Positions 23,726 to 33,873 of a DNA stretch of 64,000 bases are shown here, one piece after another. Numbering within the stretch: the first letter of the stretch is position 1; each line of letters opens with the position of its first letter. The position numbers and the translations under genes are program-made. The notes below the pieces were generated by a model, which worked only from the letters and a program-made list of their open reading frames with translations, was not told the origin of the DNA and did not search any database. The stretch lies in contig CAWZYM010000375.1 of NCBI GenBank assembly GCA_963966185.1, forward strand, positions 393,501 to 457,500, in the 5' to 3' direction. Source of the stretch: Rhabditoides inermis (Eukaryota > Nematoda > Chromadorea > Rhabditida > Rhabditidae).

Positions 23726-24201
23726 GACCCTACTCGCCGAATGGAACTCCCACCGACCTGATCGACCGCTCGCTCGTCATCCGCACCAACCCTTCACCCA
23801 GGACGACGTCAAGGACATTTTCCGCGTGCGCGCCGATGAGGAGAACATCAAGTGAGTGTTTCGCCAATGACTATTTACAACATATACGCTGTAGGATGAT
23901 GACCATCAATGTGAAGACGGTTGGGCACGCGTCGATGCGCTACGGTATGCAGCTCATCTCTGTCGCCAACGTGTTCCGAGAGCGCGCCAAGAAGGTGATG
24001 GTGAGTCATACGAGTTTGAATTACCTTTGAATCTGATAAATAAGTATTTATTTCTTCCAGGTGACGATGGAGGATGCATTGAAGGCGTACAAGCTGTTCC
24101 GCGCCACTTCACGACAAGTCTCATTTTTTCCTGTGATATCAAGTCCCGTTAGCCTAGTTTTAATTATCGTTTTTGTATATTACTGTTGTCTTGTTATTTG
24201 A
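23726..24201 (+). pseudogene. RUVBL2: RuvB-like 2 (reptin) C-terminal fragment, frameshifted
   Basis: Three exons (23,726-23,851, 23,895-24,000 and 24,061-24,201) with introns of 43 and 60 nt. They encode SPNGTPTDLIDRSLVIRTNP, then FTQDDVKDIFRVRADEENIK, then a segment with MRYGMQLISVANVFRERAKK and VTMEDALKAYKLF. This corresponds to the AAA+ C-terminal region of RuvB-like 2, where the family has PIDLLDR, an LRYAIQLI-type sensor-2 helix and a VDDIKRVYSLF-type segment. The N-terminal two thirds, including Walker A and B, are absent. A one-base deletion between RTNP and FTQ shifts the frame, and the usual C-terminus is replaced by an unrelated hydrophobic tail to TGA 24,199-24,201. A captured dead fragment is the likeliest reading; a sequencing error could explain the single shift but not the missing N-terminus. 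Confidence 0.8.
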
Positions 24202-24427
24202 CCCCAATCCTGTGATTATACTCATAGTTGTTGTCCATGTTTTTGACGTTGATGTAAGATAAAACTGAAATAATCGAAGCATAATTTCATTCCAATCAAC
24301 GAACAATGAAACAACGGGTTCGAAAAAATATCTACTCTATTGAAATATTTCACATATACTCTAGTAGACGAACAGGGGCTAGAGTTTGAAATGGGTTGAT
24401 GGGCTCGAGCCGAGAATCTTGTACGAC

Positions 24428-25026
24428 TCAACGCGACTTGTCCTTGTCGTAATAGTCGGGCTCCTCGTCCCACAGAGCCAGGTCGCGCCCGCGACCGACT
24501 TCGTACTGCAAAAAAAAAACAGTAAATGTCACAACAAAATGTACAAAAGAACTTTCAATAGATAAGGCCATTAACACTCACATGCTTGTTGTAGTTGTGC
24601 TGCATTAGAAGATACTTGGTGTGCATCTGTAGATGGTCGCAGCGCTGTAGCGAGTTCTGCTGCAAACAATCTAGTACATATAGTATAACCAATAAATATC
24701 GATATAATATAATACGCATGTACGATATATTATCCTAGCAGATTGACGAACACTGATCGAACATCAAATTAATAAAACGGAAAATCAACACATTGCGTAC
24801 CTGGAGCTTGTCCTTGTACGTTTTCCTGTCGTGAATGAGATTGACGAGCTCGTTGGCTTCGTGCTGGCCGAGAAAGCCGCGCAGCCAGCCCGGTGTGTGG
24901 TACTGCAACTGCGCCGGGTGCAGCGAGCCGTCGTCCAGAAAGTCGATCTGAACAACGTCAAACAATACATAACATTGAAAATTAATAAATAGACAAACCA
25001 CATAGTCGTTCTGTTCAAAATGTGCC
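24428..25026 (-). pseudogene. 3' end of an unidentified host gene
   Basis: Four exon-like segments on minus, in frame and splice-bounded. They are AHFEQNDY (about 25,026-25,002); a longer exon with LHPAQLQYHTPGWLRGFLGQ (to about 24,802); QNSLQRCDHLQMHTKYLLMQ (about 24,663-24,587); and a last exon YEVGRGRDLALWDEEPDYYD... to TGA 24,430-24,428. The composition is that of a conserved, charged eukaryotic protein, but I do not recognise the family. The 5' part is missing and the piece ends about 600 bp from the TTAA element's right terminus. It converges tail-to-tail on the RuvB-like 2 fragment with about 225 bp between stops. Confidence 0.6.
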
Positions 25027-25622
25027 TGCGAGGTGCGCTAGGCGTCGCGCTGCCCTCACGCCGGACGACCGACAGGTATACGACACGACTTCTAAACATT
25101 CAAAAAGTAGAATAATCGAAAAAACGGAAGCGGTGACGAGAATATGGACGACGACTGGGGAGACGAACCCCTCCCTCGCTGCGCATTTCAACAAGTGATC
25201 GGTTGTGAAATGAGTTGTATGAGTTAAACAAATTAACAAAGAAAGTCTTCTAACAAACAATATGAATGATTATAACGTATATACAACATAAACAGACACG
25301 GAAAACAAGTAAACTTCGAAAAAAACTGCAATCAACCGAAATATCAGCTGATCACTGCTTATATGCACAATGCTTTATTATAACACCGAAACCGGAATGA
25401 ACACCCGATAGCTCAAGCATTGTTAAACGTCAGAAGTGTAGAATTAAAAACAGTAATGTTAACGTTGTTTGTACTTTAGTAGTAAAAAAACAATGTTGTC
25501 TTTAATTTGTAAATATGTTTTTTTCAAAGTGCATAGACTCTTTGGACATCTTAGTTTGACAAGAATATCATATTAAAATTTGAACAAAATTGAGCGAAAT
25601 AAATTTAGAGTGGTACATTCCT

Positions 25623-25910
25623 TTAAGGCGGTAAATCGCGGCTGGCACTGCAAACGTTGCTATTTCCTCTACTGCCTGACGCTACTACTCTTGCTACTAC
25701 TCTCCTTTCAGATGCACGCACACCATGCCCAGCACCGCATCCATCCACGCATTACCCCGCTGGTTATTGACGGCTTCGAGGTCGCGAACGTACTCTCTGT
25801 CCAGAATGATCCTGAAAACACGTTCAGTTCATAGGGTCACTCGTTCAGTCCACCTCTTCATCATGTGTAGACTAGGTACTTGAGTGTGTCGGGGATCAAT
25901 TCCAAACTGC
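25623..25910 (-). pseudogene. TNP2-like transposase gene, middle part
   Basis: Second piece of the TNP2-like gene, lying between the two inserted elements. It holds the end of exon 15 (25,910-25,854: QFGIDPRHTQVPSLHMMKR), exon 16 (25,811-25,756: IILDREYVRDLEAVNNQR) and the start of exon 17 (25,647 downward: VPAAIYRLN). The reading frame enters exactly at the left end of the 33-kb element and leaves exactly at the TTAA of the 2.6-kb element. Frame and splice phases match both neighbouring pieces. Confidence 0.75.
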
Positions 25911-26218
25911 ATATAAGGCGACTAAAAATAGTTTTCTTGCAGGTTTCGATGTGCACTGTGAACAAGAAAAAATGGCCAGGAAATGGAGGACAAAACAATT
26001 GTTTTAAGAAAAGGCACAATTTTGTACTGTTTTTTTTGTTATAGATATGAAAATGCCAATAAACACGTACATGTTTGTCTTAAATGCTTTATTCATTTTA
26101 CGCCATGCACGCAAGAACAACAAGACGGCAACAAAAAAAAGGTGTTTATTAATGAAGGGTGATGGAATACTGTACAATCTTTGTCCTCTCTCTCCCTCTC
26201 TCTCTCTCTCAAGAACCC

Positions 26219-26380
26219 TGTTGCCGTTTCGCCGAAACGGTACAATTCTCTCGGATGAGATTGTACCCTACACAAGAAGGACAATCCTACTCAATGGGAT
26301 TGTCCCATCTCACGGTCCACGATCTATGTTATTGATAGAAAACAATCATTCACCCCCTCCCTCCCCCCCTCTCTCTCCCC

Positions 26381-26416
<36 letters not shown>

Positions 26417-26588
26417 CAACTCTTATGTTGCCGTTTCGCCGAAACGGTACAATTCTTTCGGATGAGATTGTACCCTACACAAGAAGGACAATCCTACTCA
26501 ATGGGATTGTCCCATCTCACGGTCCACGATCTATGTTATTGATAGAAAACAATCATTCACCCCCCTCCCTCCCCCCCTCTCTCTCCCC

Positions 26589-26624
<36 letters not shown>

Positions 26625-26798
26625 CAACTCTTATGTTGCCGTTTCGCCGAAACGGTACAATTCTTTCGGATGAGATTGTACCCTACACAAGAAGGACAAT
26701 CCTACTCAATGGAATTGTCCCATCTCACGGTCCACGATCTATGTTATTGATAGAAAACAATCATTCACCCCCTCTCTCCCCCCCCCCCCTCTCTCCCC

Positions 26799-26846
<48 letters not shown>

Positions 26847-27024
26847 TCTTATGTTGCCGTTTCGCCGAAACGGTACAATTCTTTCGGATGAGATTGTACC
26901 CTACACAAGAAGAACAATCCTACTCAATGGGATTGTCCCATCTCACGGTCCACGATCTATGTTATTGATAGAAAACAATCATTCACCCCCTCTCTCCCCC
27001 CCCCCCTCTCTCCCCTCTCTATCT
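26219..27024 (+). repeat. Triple-hairpin tandem units in left TIR (4 copies)
   Basis: Four units starting at 26,221, 26,428, 26,636 and 26,854, 207-218 bp apart, differing mainly in the length of a C/TC-rich spacer. Each unit carries three successive inverted repeats: CCGTTTCG-C-CGAAACGG, GGTACAAT...ATTGTACC (13-nt loop) and GGACAATCC...GGATTGTCC (9-nt loop). In the third unit GGATTGTCC has become GAATTGTCC. Such structured subterminal repeats are typical transposase-binding sites; that role is inferred. Confidence 0.9.
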
Positions 27025-27045
27025 CACGCAATTTACGAATTCAAT

Positions 27046-27113
27046 TTAGTCCATGCCGGAGACGTTGCAGTCGGTGTCGATAACATCCAAGTCGTCTTCT
27101 TCTGTTTCGATTT
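27046..27113 (-). CDS. Acidic terminal exon in left TIR
   Basis: After an ATTTCAG acceptor the minus strand reads EIETEEDDLDVIDTDCNVSG followed by MD and a stop (TAA 27,048-27,046). The identical exon is in the right TIR at 58,035-58,102. The upstream intron contains the (TGAG)n run. No upstream exon could be assigned, so this is a possible gene end only. Confidence 0.35.
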
Positions 27114-27882
27114 CTGAAATAATCATTTATAGTCAGTAGTATTCTCTCACTGACTCACTCACTCACTCACTCACTCACTCACTCACTCACTCACTCACTC
27201 ACTACTTACCTTGAAAGGAATGGGTATTGCGAATCAGTATGAATCGATTACAACAATTCTATGGTATAAATAACTATAATTTATCTATTGAAAGCAAGTG
27301 TTGAAAAATATTCAAATGGTACAGCAATATTCGAATAATGAGACAAACGAAGAAAAACAATCTGTACTAGCAATATCATGACAATAACAAACATCTGTTA
27401 ACTAAACCGTAACGTTGAATATGAAATTAATGTAGTAATTCACTCACAGTATTTACAAGCTTGTGCACGTAATTCATTAGATTCACAGAAACTAGTTATC
27501 CCTCCCCTCCTTCCTCGCGCACACTCATCTAGCCGCCTAGCTGGCCGCCCATCGGTCGTCGCCCACATCCCACCCGCATTTCCGGCGAGCCGGACAAGGA
27601 GTGGGGCCACCTAAACAGGGAGGAATGGTTAGGAACGGGGATTGCGGAAGGTGACTCACCGGGGCGATTGCCTATCGTCTCACATCAGCGCTCCACCGCC
27701 CGCGCTGCTCTCCCTCCTCTCCTCTCTCGCACATCTCATGATCTCATGTCGCCGTCCAGCTCGCCCTTCTTCCTCGCACCGCGAACCACTCTCGGCACGC
27801 GAGCTGAACGCAATGATCAAAATCACGCAATCACACACAACCAAAGTGAGGAATAATTCCCGCTCAAAACTCACAACTTACA

Positions 27883-28034
27883 TTATTTCAGATAAGCCCA
27901 CGTACGATCAGACAACCCCTTAGATGCGCAGTAGCCGGATAGCGTCACATTAGAAGAGGATAAAGGCGGACGTTGCTGTTGAGACCGTTTAGCTTTCTCA
28001 CGCAATTCTTTAACGATGTCGCAGAATGGATTGT
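27883..28034 (-). CDS. Probable last exon of the DUF7869 gene
   Basis: A 152-bp minus-strand exon begins after a GTTTAG acceptor at 28,034 in phase 1 and runs to TAA (27,885-27,883). It reads DNPFCDIVKELREKAKRS... to ...DRTWAYLK. Its phase fits a GTGGGT donor in the last body exon of the DUF7869 gene (after ...CEAASEAEF at about 31,096), which would make a 3.06-kb intron holding the MITE and polypyrimidine tract. The alternative is that the gene stops at 31,083 and this exon is a remnant. It ends 22 bp from the TIR. Confidence 0.55.
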
Positions 28035-28067
28035 CTAAACACAACAATTAATAAAACTTAAAGTACT

Positions 28068-28558
28068 ATTATCTTTTAAAAGTACTTCCGTAAAAAGTGT
28101 TGTTTGTGTTAACCTGATTCAAGAAAAGCGCATGCATATATTATTAATTTTCGAAAAATCAAATCGTAAACACCTGAACATGAAAACTAACACAAACTTG
28201 CTCTTTCAAACGAATATAGAATAGTTACACGTAACATTCAGAATAATACGATTGTTTTGTTTATTTAGTGTTTTTTGCGGTTTATTATTTATGGTTTATC
28301 AGTAAAATAAAATGTTATTCGTGATGTTGTTTGACTCAATGTTTCAGGTATGAAAATGTCAAAAAAATAAAACATGGAATTATTCAACATTAATTATTCA
28401 AAAATTATTCAACGTTTTGAAAGAGCAAGTTTGTGTTAGTTTTCATGTTCAGGTGTTTACGATTTGATTTTTCGAAAATTAATAATATATGCATGCGCTT
28501 TTCTTGAATCAGGTTAACACAAACAACACTTTTTACGGAAGTACTTTTAAAAGATAAT
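28068..28558. mobile_element. Fold-back MITE A (491 bp)
   Basis: Inverted arms of about 145 bp (28,068-28,212 and 28,413-28,558) start ATTATCTTTTAAAAGTAC and are nearly perfect complements. The 200-bp loop is AT-rich and non-coding. Segments such as GATTCAAGAAAAGCGCATGC and AACTTGCTCTTTC recur in MITE B at 63,270. Confidence 0.88.
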
Positions 28559-28639
28559 ATATGTCCTTTTGTTGAATTTCATAGAAATTTTCTCTCTCGT
28601 CTTCATACATGTAACATGTTCTTCTCTCATTATTTCATC

Positions 28640-30710
28640 AATTTCATTTCAAATTTATTCGATATTTTCTCGTTCTCTCGTTCTCTCCTTCCATTCCTTC
28701 CCTCCTTCTCTCCTTCTTTCCTTCTCTCCTCCTCTCCTTTCCTCCTTCTCTCCTCCCATTCCTTCCCTCCTTCTCTCCTTCTCCCCTTCTCTCCTCCTCT
28801 CCTCCTCTCCTTCCCTCCTTCCTTCCTTCCCTCCTTCTTTCCTTCTCTCTTTCTCTCGTTCTCTCTTTCTCTCGTTCTCTCTTTCTCTCGTTCTCTCGTT
28901 ATCCCTTTCTCTCTTTCTCTCGTTCTCTAGTTCTCTCGTTCTCTCGTTCTCTCGTTCTCTCTTTCTCCCTTTCTCTCTTTTCTCTCTTTCTCTCGTTCTC
29001 TCTTTTCTCTCTTTTCTCTCTTTCTCTCTTTCTCTCTTTCTCTCGTTCTCTCGTTCTCTCGTTCTCTCGTTCTCTCGTTCTCTCCGTCTCTCCTTCTCTC
29101 CTTCCCTCCTTCCCCCCTTCTCCCTTTCTCTCTTTCTCTCGTTCTCTCGTTCTCTCGTTATCTAGTTCTCTCGTTATTTCGTTTTCTCTTTCTCTCGTTC
29201 TCTCGTTCTCTCGTTCTCTCGTTCTCTCGTTCTCTCGTTCTCTCGTTCTCTCGTTCTCGCGTGTCTCCTTCTCTTCTTCTCTCCTTCCCTCCTTCCCTCC
29301 TTCTCCCTTTCTCTTTTTCTCTAGTTCTCCAGTTCTCTCTTTCTCTCGTTCTCTCTTTCTCTCTTTCTCTCTTTCTCTCGTTCTCTCGTTCTCTCGTTCT
29401 CTCGTTCTCTCGTTTCTCGTTCTCTCGTTCTCTCGTTTTCTCCGTCTCTCCGTCTCTCCTTCTCTTCTTCCCTTCTTCCCTCCTACCACCCTCCTTCTCT
29501 CTTTCTCTCTTTCTCTTGTTCTCTCTTTCTCTCGTTTTCTCGTTCTCTCGTTCTCTCGTTCTCTCGTTCTCTCTTTATCTCGTTCTCTCTTTCTATCCTT
29601 CTCTCGTTCTCTCGTTCTCTCGTTCTCTCGTTCTCTCCGTCTCTCCTTCTCTTCTTCCCTCCTTCTCTCCTTCTCTCTTTCTCTCTTTCTCTCGTTCTCT
29701 ATTTCTCTCGTTATATCGTTATATCGTTCTCTCTTTCTCTCGTTCTCTCGTGCTCTCGTTTTCTCGTTCTCTCGTTCTCTCGTTGTCTCGTTGTCTCGTT
29801 GTCTCGTTCTCTCGTTGTCTCGTTCTCTCCTTCTTTCCTTCCCTCCTTCCCGCCTTCTCACTTTCTCTCTTTCTCTCGTTCTCTAGTTCTCTCGTTATAT
29901 CGTTCTCTCTTTCACTCGTTTTCTCTTTCTATCGGTTTCTCTTTCTCTCGTTCTCTCATTATCTCTTTCTCTCTTTCTCTCTTTCTCTCTTTCTCTCTTT
30001 CTCTCTTTCTCTCTTTCTCTCTTTCTCTCTTTCTCTCTTTCTCTCTTTCTCTCTTTCTCTCTTTCTCTCTTTCTCTCTTTCTCTCTTTCTCTTTTTTCTC
30101 TAGTTCTCTCCTTCTCTCCTTCTCTTCTTCTCTCCATCCCTCCTTCCCTCCTTCTCCCTTTCTCTCTTTCTCTCGTTCTCTAGCTCTCTCGTTATATCGT
30201 TCTCTCTTTCTCTCGTTTTCTCTTTCTCTCGTTTTCTCGTTCTCTCTTTCTCTCTTTCTCTCCTTCCCTCCTTCCCTCCTCCTCCCATTCTCTCTTTCTC
30301 TCGTTCTCTAATTCTCTCGTTATATCGTTCTCGCTTTCTCTCGTTCTCTCTTTATCTCTTTCTCTCTTTCTCTCTTTCTTTCGTTCTCTAGTTCTCTCGT
30401 TCTCTCTTTCTATCCTTCTCTTCTTCTCTCTATCCCTCCTTCCCTCCTTCTCCCTTTCTCTCTTTCTCTCGTTCTCTAGCTCTCTCGTTCTCTTTTTATA
30501 TCTTTCTCTCTTTCTCTGGTTCTCTCGTTCTCTCGTTCTCTCTTTCTATCCTTCTCTCGTTCTCTCGTTCTCTCGTTCTCTCCGTCTCTCCTTCCCTCCT
30601 TCCCTCCTCTCTTTTTCTCCTTTTCTCTCGTTATATCGTTCTCTCGTTCTCTCGTTCTCTCGTTCTCTCGTTCTCTCGTTCTCTCTTTCTCTCTCCCCTT
30701 ACTAAATTCC
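28640..30710 (+). repeat. 2-kb polypyrimidine tract
   Basis: About 2 kb of nearly pure pyrimidine on the plus strand, built from CTCTTT, CTCGTT and CCTTCCCT motifs in an irregular higher-order pattern. It gives long meaningless frames (280 codons Ser/Leu/Phe on plus, 320 codons Arg/Glu on minus). It lies in the probable long last intron of the DUF7869 gene. Mirror-symmetric polypyrimidine DNA can form triplex structures (general knowledge). Confidence 0.92.
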
Positions 30711-31059
30711 TACTGATCGCAGCCACCAAAGTACATCTGTCTCTCTTCAAACAGCGTGCTCTCTCGCGTGCTCTCGCGCTCGCCCGCCAGCAGAGGGCTA
30801 GCTATCAGCTAGCGTGACTGGAAACGACACCCACCCACCCACCCACCCACCCACACGCTGGCCTTTCGCCTAGTGCGAGTGCGAGATCGCTCATAACTTC
30901 TTTCGGAGAAAAGATACAAAGATGCCGTCAATTAGTGATCTGCCCTATGGAACCGTGCGAATCTAACTAACATAAATTGGAAGACTTCACATTGTTGCTA
31001 ACATGTCCTTTGGATATCGCTACTTGAAAATTCTGGCGCGAGCCTTATTTTAACCCAAG
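30711..31059. other. Spacer 3' of the DUF7869 body exons
   Basis: Contains a short (ACCC)n run at about 30,829-30,853. No gene signal. Confidence 0.4.
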
Positions 31060-31084
31060 AGAGAGGGCGCTGCGCGCCCTCTCT
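31060..31084. repeat. Perfect 11-bp hairpin at gene end
   Basis: AGAGAGGGCGC-TGC-GCGCCCTCTCT overlaps the possible TAG stop (31,083-31,085) of the DUF7869 gene. A 3-nt loop with GC-rich arms would form a strong stem in RNA. It could also be a remnant of a palindromic insertion. Confidence 0.75.
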
Positions 31085-33621
31085 AATTCCACCCACCGAA
31101 CTCTGCTTCACTGGCAGCTTCACAGACTTCTCTGTAGAGGATGACATCTCTCCTACCCAACACTGTGGTCGCCTTCTTTAACTGAAAACAAGAATGTGAC
31201 AACGCTATAACATTTTAATACATACAAGGTTGTCAATCTTGGTACGAATTTCGGCAGCCCGTGCGTCGTAGTCCATACTTGCTACTCCGTTCATGAGATC
31301 AGAGATCGTCTGAACTTGGAATTGTAACGCAATTTTTGTGAAACACCAACTGTTCCGTTCCGAAAGAGTAGAACTTCATCTGTCGTTCCGTCTCCCTGGC
31401 AAACAAAGTCCATCGACGACTCGTGTTCGGCATATCTCAGAATGACGTTTCCTTAAATAAAAAAAAATAACGCATTCTGAAAACAGCGATGTTACCTGAG
31501 TGTAGCATATCGAACACAAATAGATGATGTTTGCTATGTCCGCCCTTAAACTTCACAAACTGCTCGAGAGACGAGAAGTCATACACTGCATAACTCATGT
31601 GCACCTCACGGATCGAGTTCACGTACTTCCATGCCTCTTGAAGTTCTGAAATGAAACACTATTCTTTTAAAAAATAGTTTCATATGAAAAATTATCAGTC
31701 GAATGAATTTACCTTGCGGATTACGTAGCTGCTGTTTCTTGATGTGTGCAGAGAAAGCTCCAAATGTAGCATCGAGGGTTCCATGAGTGTGCCCTGTTAC
31801 GTGATAGCTGAGGATCACCTGAAAACTATGCTAATCGTTAGTTGGCATGTTAGTTAAAATAAAAAGCAAAATAACTCACACGTTCGAAAACACGAGCTTT
31901 CACTAGCAAGCCGAAGAATGCAAAAATCTCGCGAGATTTGTTGGCATTATAGTTGTCGAAATGAACACACAAATACCGAGGGAGACGTTCTTCGTCACAC
32001 AGTCGGTGTAGCAGCATCCTACAATAGCTATTGTGAACAACCTTAAAACAAACATCCGAAGAAGCGTGACAACACTTACGAGGCTATGTGACTAGAGTTG
32101 TTAGGGTACGCACCGCCGACGTTTATGTACACATCGGTCGACGTGTTCCCACCTGAAAACAACATTTATTGCATGTGTATTTCATTCAATCAAAATGCGA
32201 AGTAACATACCTCCGTTTTTCATAATTCCAAACCCGTCAAACATAACGCGGTTCGCATCGCCTAGTTTCTTCGAATTTTCCTCATTGAGCTTGGGAATTT
32301 TCGTTCTCGTTTTGGCAATAGCGTCAGCCTGAACATCGACTTTCGAGATGCAAAAGACATACAATGAAATCACCTCGTTGACGATCATCTCCATGGGGTG
32401 TTCCTTAGCATAGTTGATGCGAGTGATGAGATCCACTCTGTCCTTCCTATGAAGCAGACAGTTCGCAAAATGAAGTGATTTCAATGAACTCACATAACAG
32501 ACCGTATGTGCTCCTTCTTCAGTTCTTTCGGATGATGCGTATCGACCCCGTTTCCCCCTCTGTTGATGTCGCTCGTGAGTGCCGCGCAAATTTCGCACCG
32601 AGTGAAGCTCGAACGCTGTGATTTATAATAAAAGCATTTCATTTCGAAGAAGGAACTTACTGCAATGAAATGAAGCTTTGGCACGGGAAGGTTATCAAAA
32701 TAACGGCAGTAATCACTTGACGAGATTCCAGCAAGATTGGCCAAAAACCTGGTATAAACATACATAGCACATGCAAATTAACCTCAATAAAACTCTACTT
32801 TTTGCTGAGTCCAGTGAAATACCGCATTTTCGCAGTAGGGCAGCTTTCGGCGGTTTCGCGGACAACGGCAGTCAACTAAGTATGAACCAATTTAAATTAA
32901 AGAAGAAAGAAGCACCTACCTTGGCTTGCAGTTCCAGAAACCTCTTGGTGGGCGGTCGTCCTGTCAGAGCTTCTCCGTCATGCCTCGGCCAGACCATCGA
33001 GTTTATCCTTAAAACCGATACAAAAAAACTTTGGAAAAATACAAGGTAACTAACTGGTAGGTGGAGAGTCCGTAAACATTGGAGAAGAAACCGAGACAGC
33101 ACCTCCTACCGGCCACTACAGGCTTAAACGTCGCTCCGTTGTCGTCGACCGAACAGCAAACACGGACTGCAATACTAGAATGAGCCAAAAAAAAATTTAG
33201 CTTACCCAGAATGGTGGTGTTTTCTATGCGTGCCTTACGAGTGTTGTGGCCGTGGACGACGGCTGCTCTTGCGGAAGCAATTTCATACCTACAGCGAATT
33301 AATGTTTAGTGAAATTTAACACTGAATTTGGTCAGTCATACCAACTGAATCTTCGATTGCAGAGCCCTGCACAGCATGACGTAGAAAGAACTTCAGCGCA
33401 AGGAAGAGACTTCTTCCTCTTCCCGTCCGCAAACGAAGACAAGAATTTTTCACAATCGCGCCAAACATGTTGAACTGGAAAGGAATTAAGTCTTGTGAAA
33501 AGTTAATGATCTACGTACCATTATGAGAATAGTCGTCCTCAACATCACAAAGTTTGACCGCCTGGCGGGCAGGTCCTTCGTCTTCATCACTCGAAGATGC
33601 GGTGTGATCAGCTATGTTCAT
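31083..33621 (-). CDS. DUF7869-type putative transposase, 17 exons, intact
   Basis: Starts at ATG 33,621-33,619 (MNIADHTASSSDEDEGPARQ) and runs through 17 short exons with 30-70 nt introns in one continuous frame to TAG 31,085-31,083 (about 580 residues). It may instead splice on to 27,883-28,034 (about 630 residues). Features in order: acidic N-terminus; a Cys-rich segment (GRRCCLGFFSNVYGLSTYQ) like the CxxxF-x-GIS region of these proteins; a CEIC motif (FTRCEICAALTSDI); HFDNYNANKSREIFAFFGLL, matching the DNxxxNK motif; and YHVTGHTHGTLDATFGAFS, matching the GHTHxxxD motif. The spaced D-DN-NK-HTH-D residues suggest an RNase H-like transposase core; that catalytic role is inference, since the family is named only as a domain of unknown function. 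It is divergent from the ParB gene. Copies 2-5 keep only its first exons. Confidence 0.8.
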
Positions 33622-33873
33622 CTTAAACACACTACGTACGGCTCAGTTCGATAAAACCAAAAAAAAACAATAGAAGAGTTTCTATCAACTCGTGTGCAAT
33701 GTTGTGCACATTATGTTACACCACATCTCGGCAATATTTCACTTAAAATATACGAAAAAACATTTATTCAAAAGTATTTATTTTGTTTGTTTTTTTTATT
33801 TGTGAACAGTATGTTGAATATGTTACATTTTTAACATCACTATGAAGTCAGTTTTACATTTCAGTTCATAATT
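33622..33873. promoter_or_regulatory. Shared intergenic region between divergent genes
   Basis: 252 bp separate the start codons of the DUF7869 gene (minus) and the ParB gene (plus). The region is AT-rich with homopolymer runs and no open frame. Both genes must start here, so it is a likely bidirectional promoter. A TTTCAG just 8 bp before the ParB ATG hints at a 5' untranslated intron on that side. It is kept in all five copies. Confidence 0.5.

Larger units (their letters stand above)
22989..25622. mobile_element. 2.6-kb TTAA element carrying host gene ends
   Basis: Terminal inverted repeats of 20 bp (AGGGATATACCACTCTAAAT on the left; AGGAATGTACCACTCTAAAT as complement on the right, two mismatches) are flanked by TTAA at 22,985-22,988 and 25,623-25,626. 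No transposase is seen inside. Instead it holds two spliced, tail-to-tail gene fragments: RuvB-like 2 on plus and an unidentified gene on minus. This is the pattern of a non-autonomous element that picked up a contiguous piece of host chromosome. It interrupts exon 17 of the TNP2-like gene. Confidence 0.87.
25915..27860. repeat. Left terminal inverted repeat (1,946 bp)
   Basis: Inverted match to 57,296-59,024. The outer end is AAGGCG..., and the inner end is GAATAATTCC at 27,860, after which the two ends diverge. It contains four hairpin units (the right arm has three), a (CACT)n run at about 27,150-27,202, and at its inner end about 300 bp of the 582-bp spacer repeat. An 8-bp duplication (ATGATCTC) near 27,738 is absent from the right arm. 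Confidence 0.9.

Noticed and set aside
26219..27024. CRISPR array
   Set aside because: The repeated units are whole 207-218 bp blocks with simple-sequence spacers in a eukaryotic TIR, with no short repeat and unique spacer pattern.
28569..30311. Ser/Leu/Phe-rich (plus) and Arg/Glu-rich (minus) frames up to 320 codons
   Set aside because: Translation of simple polypyrimidine DNA; no gene signal.
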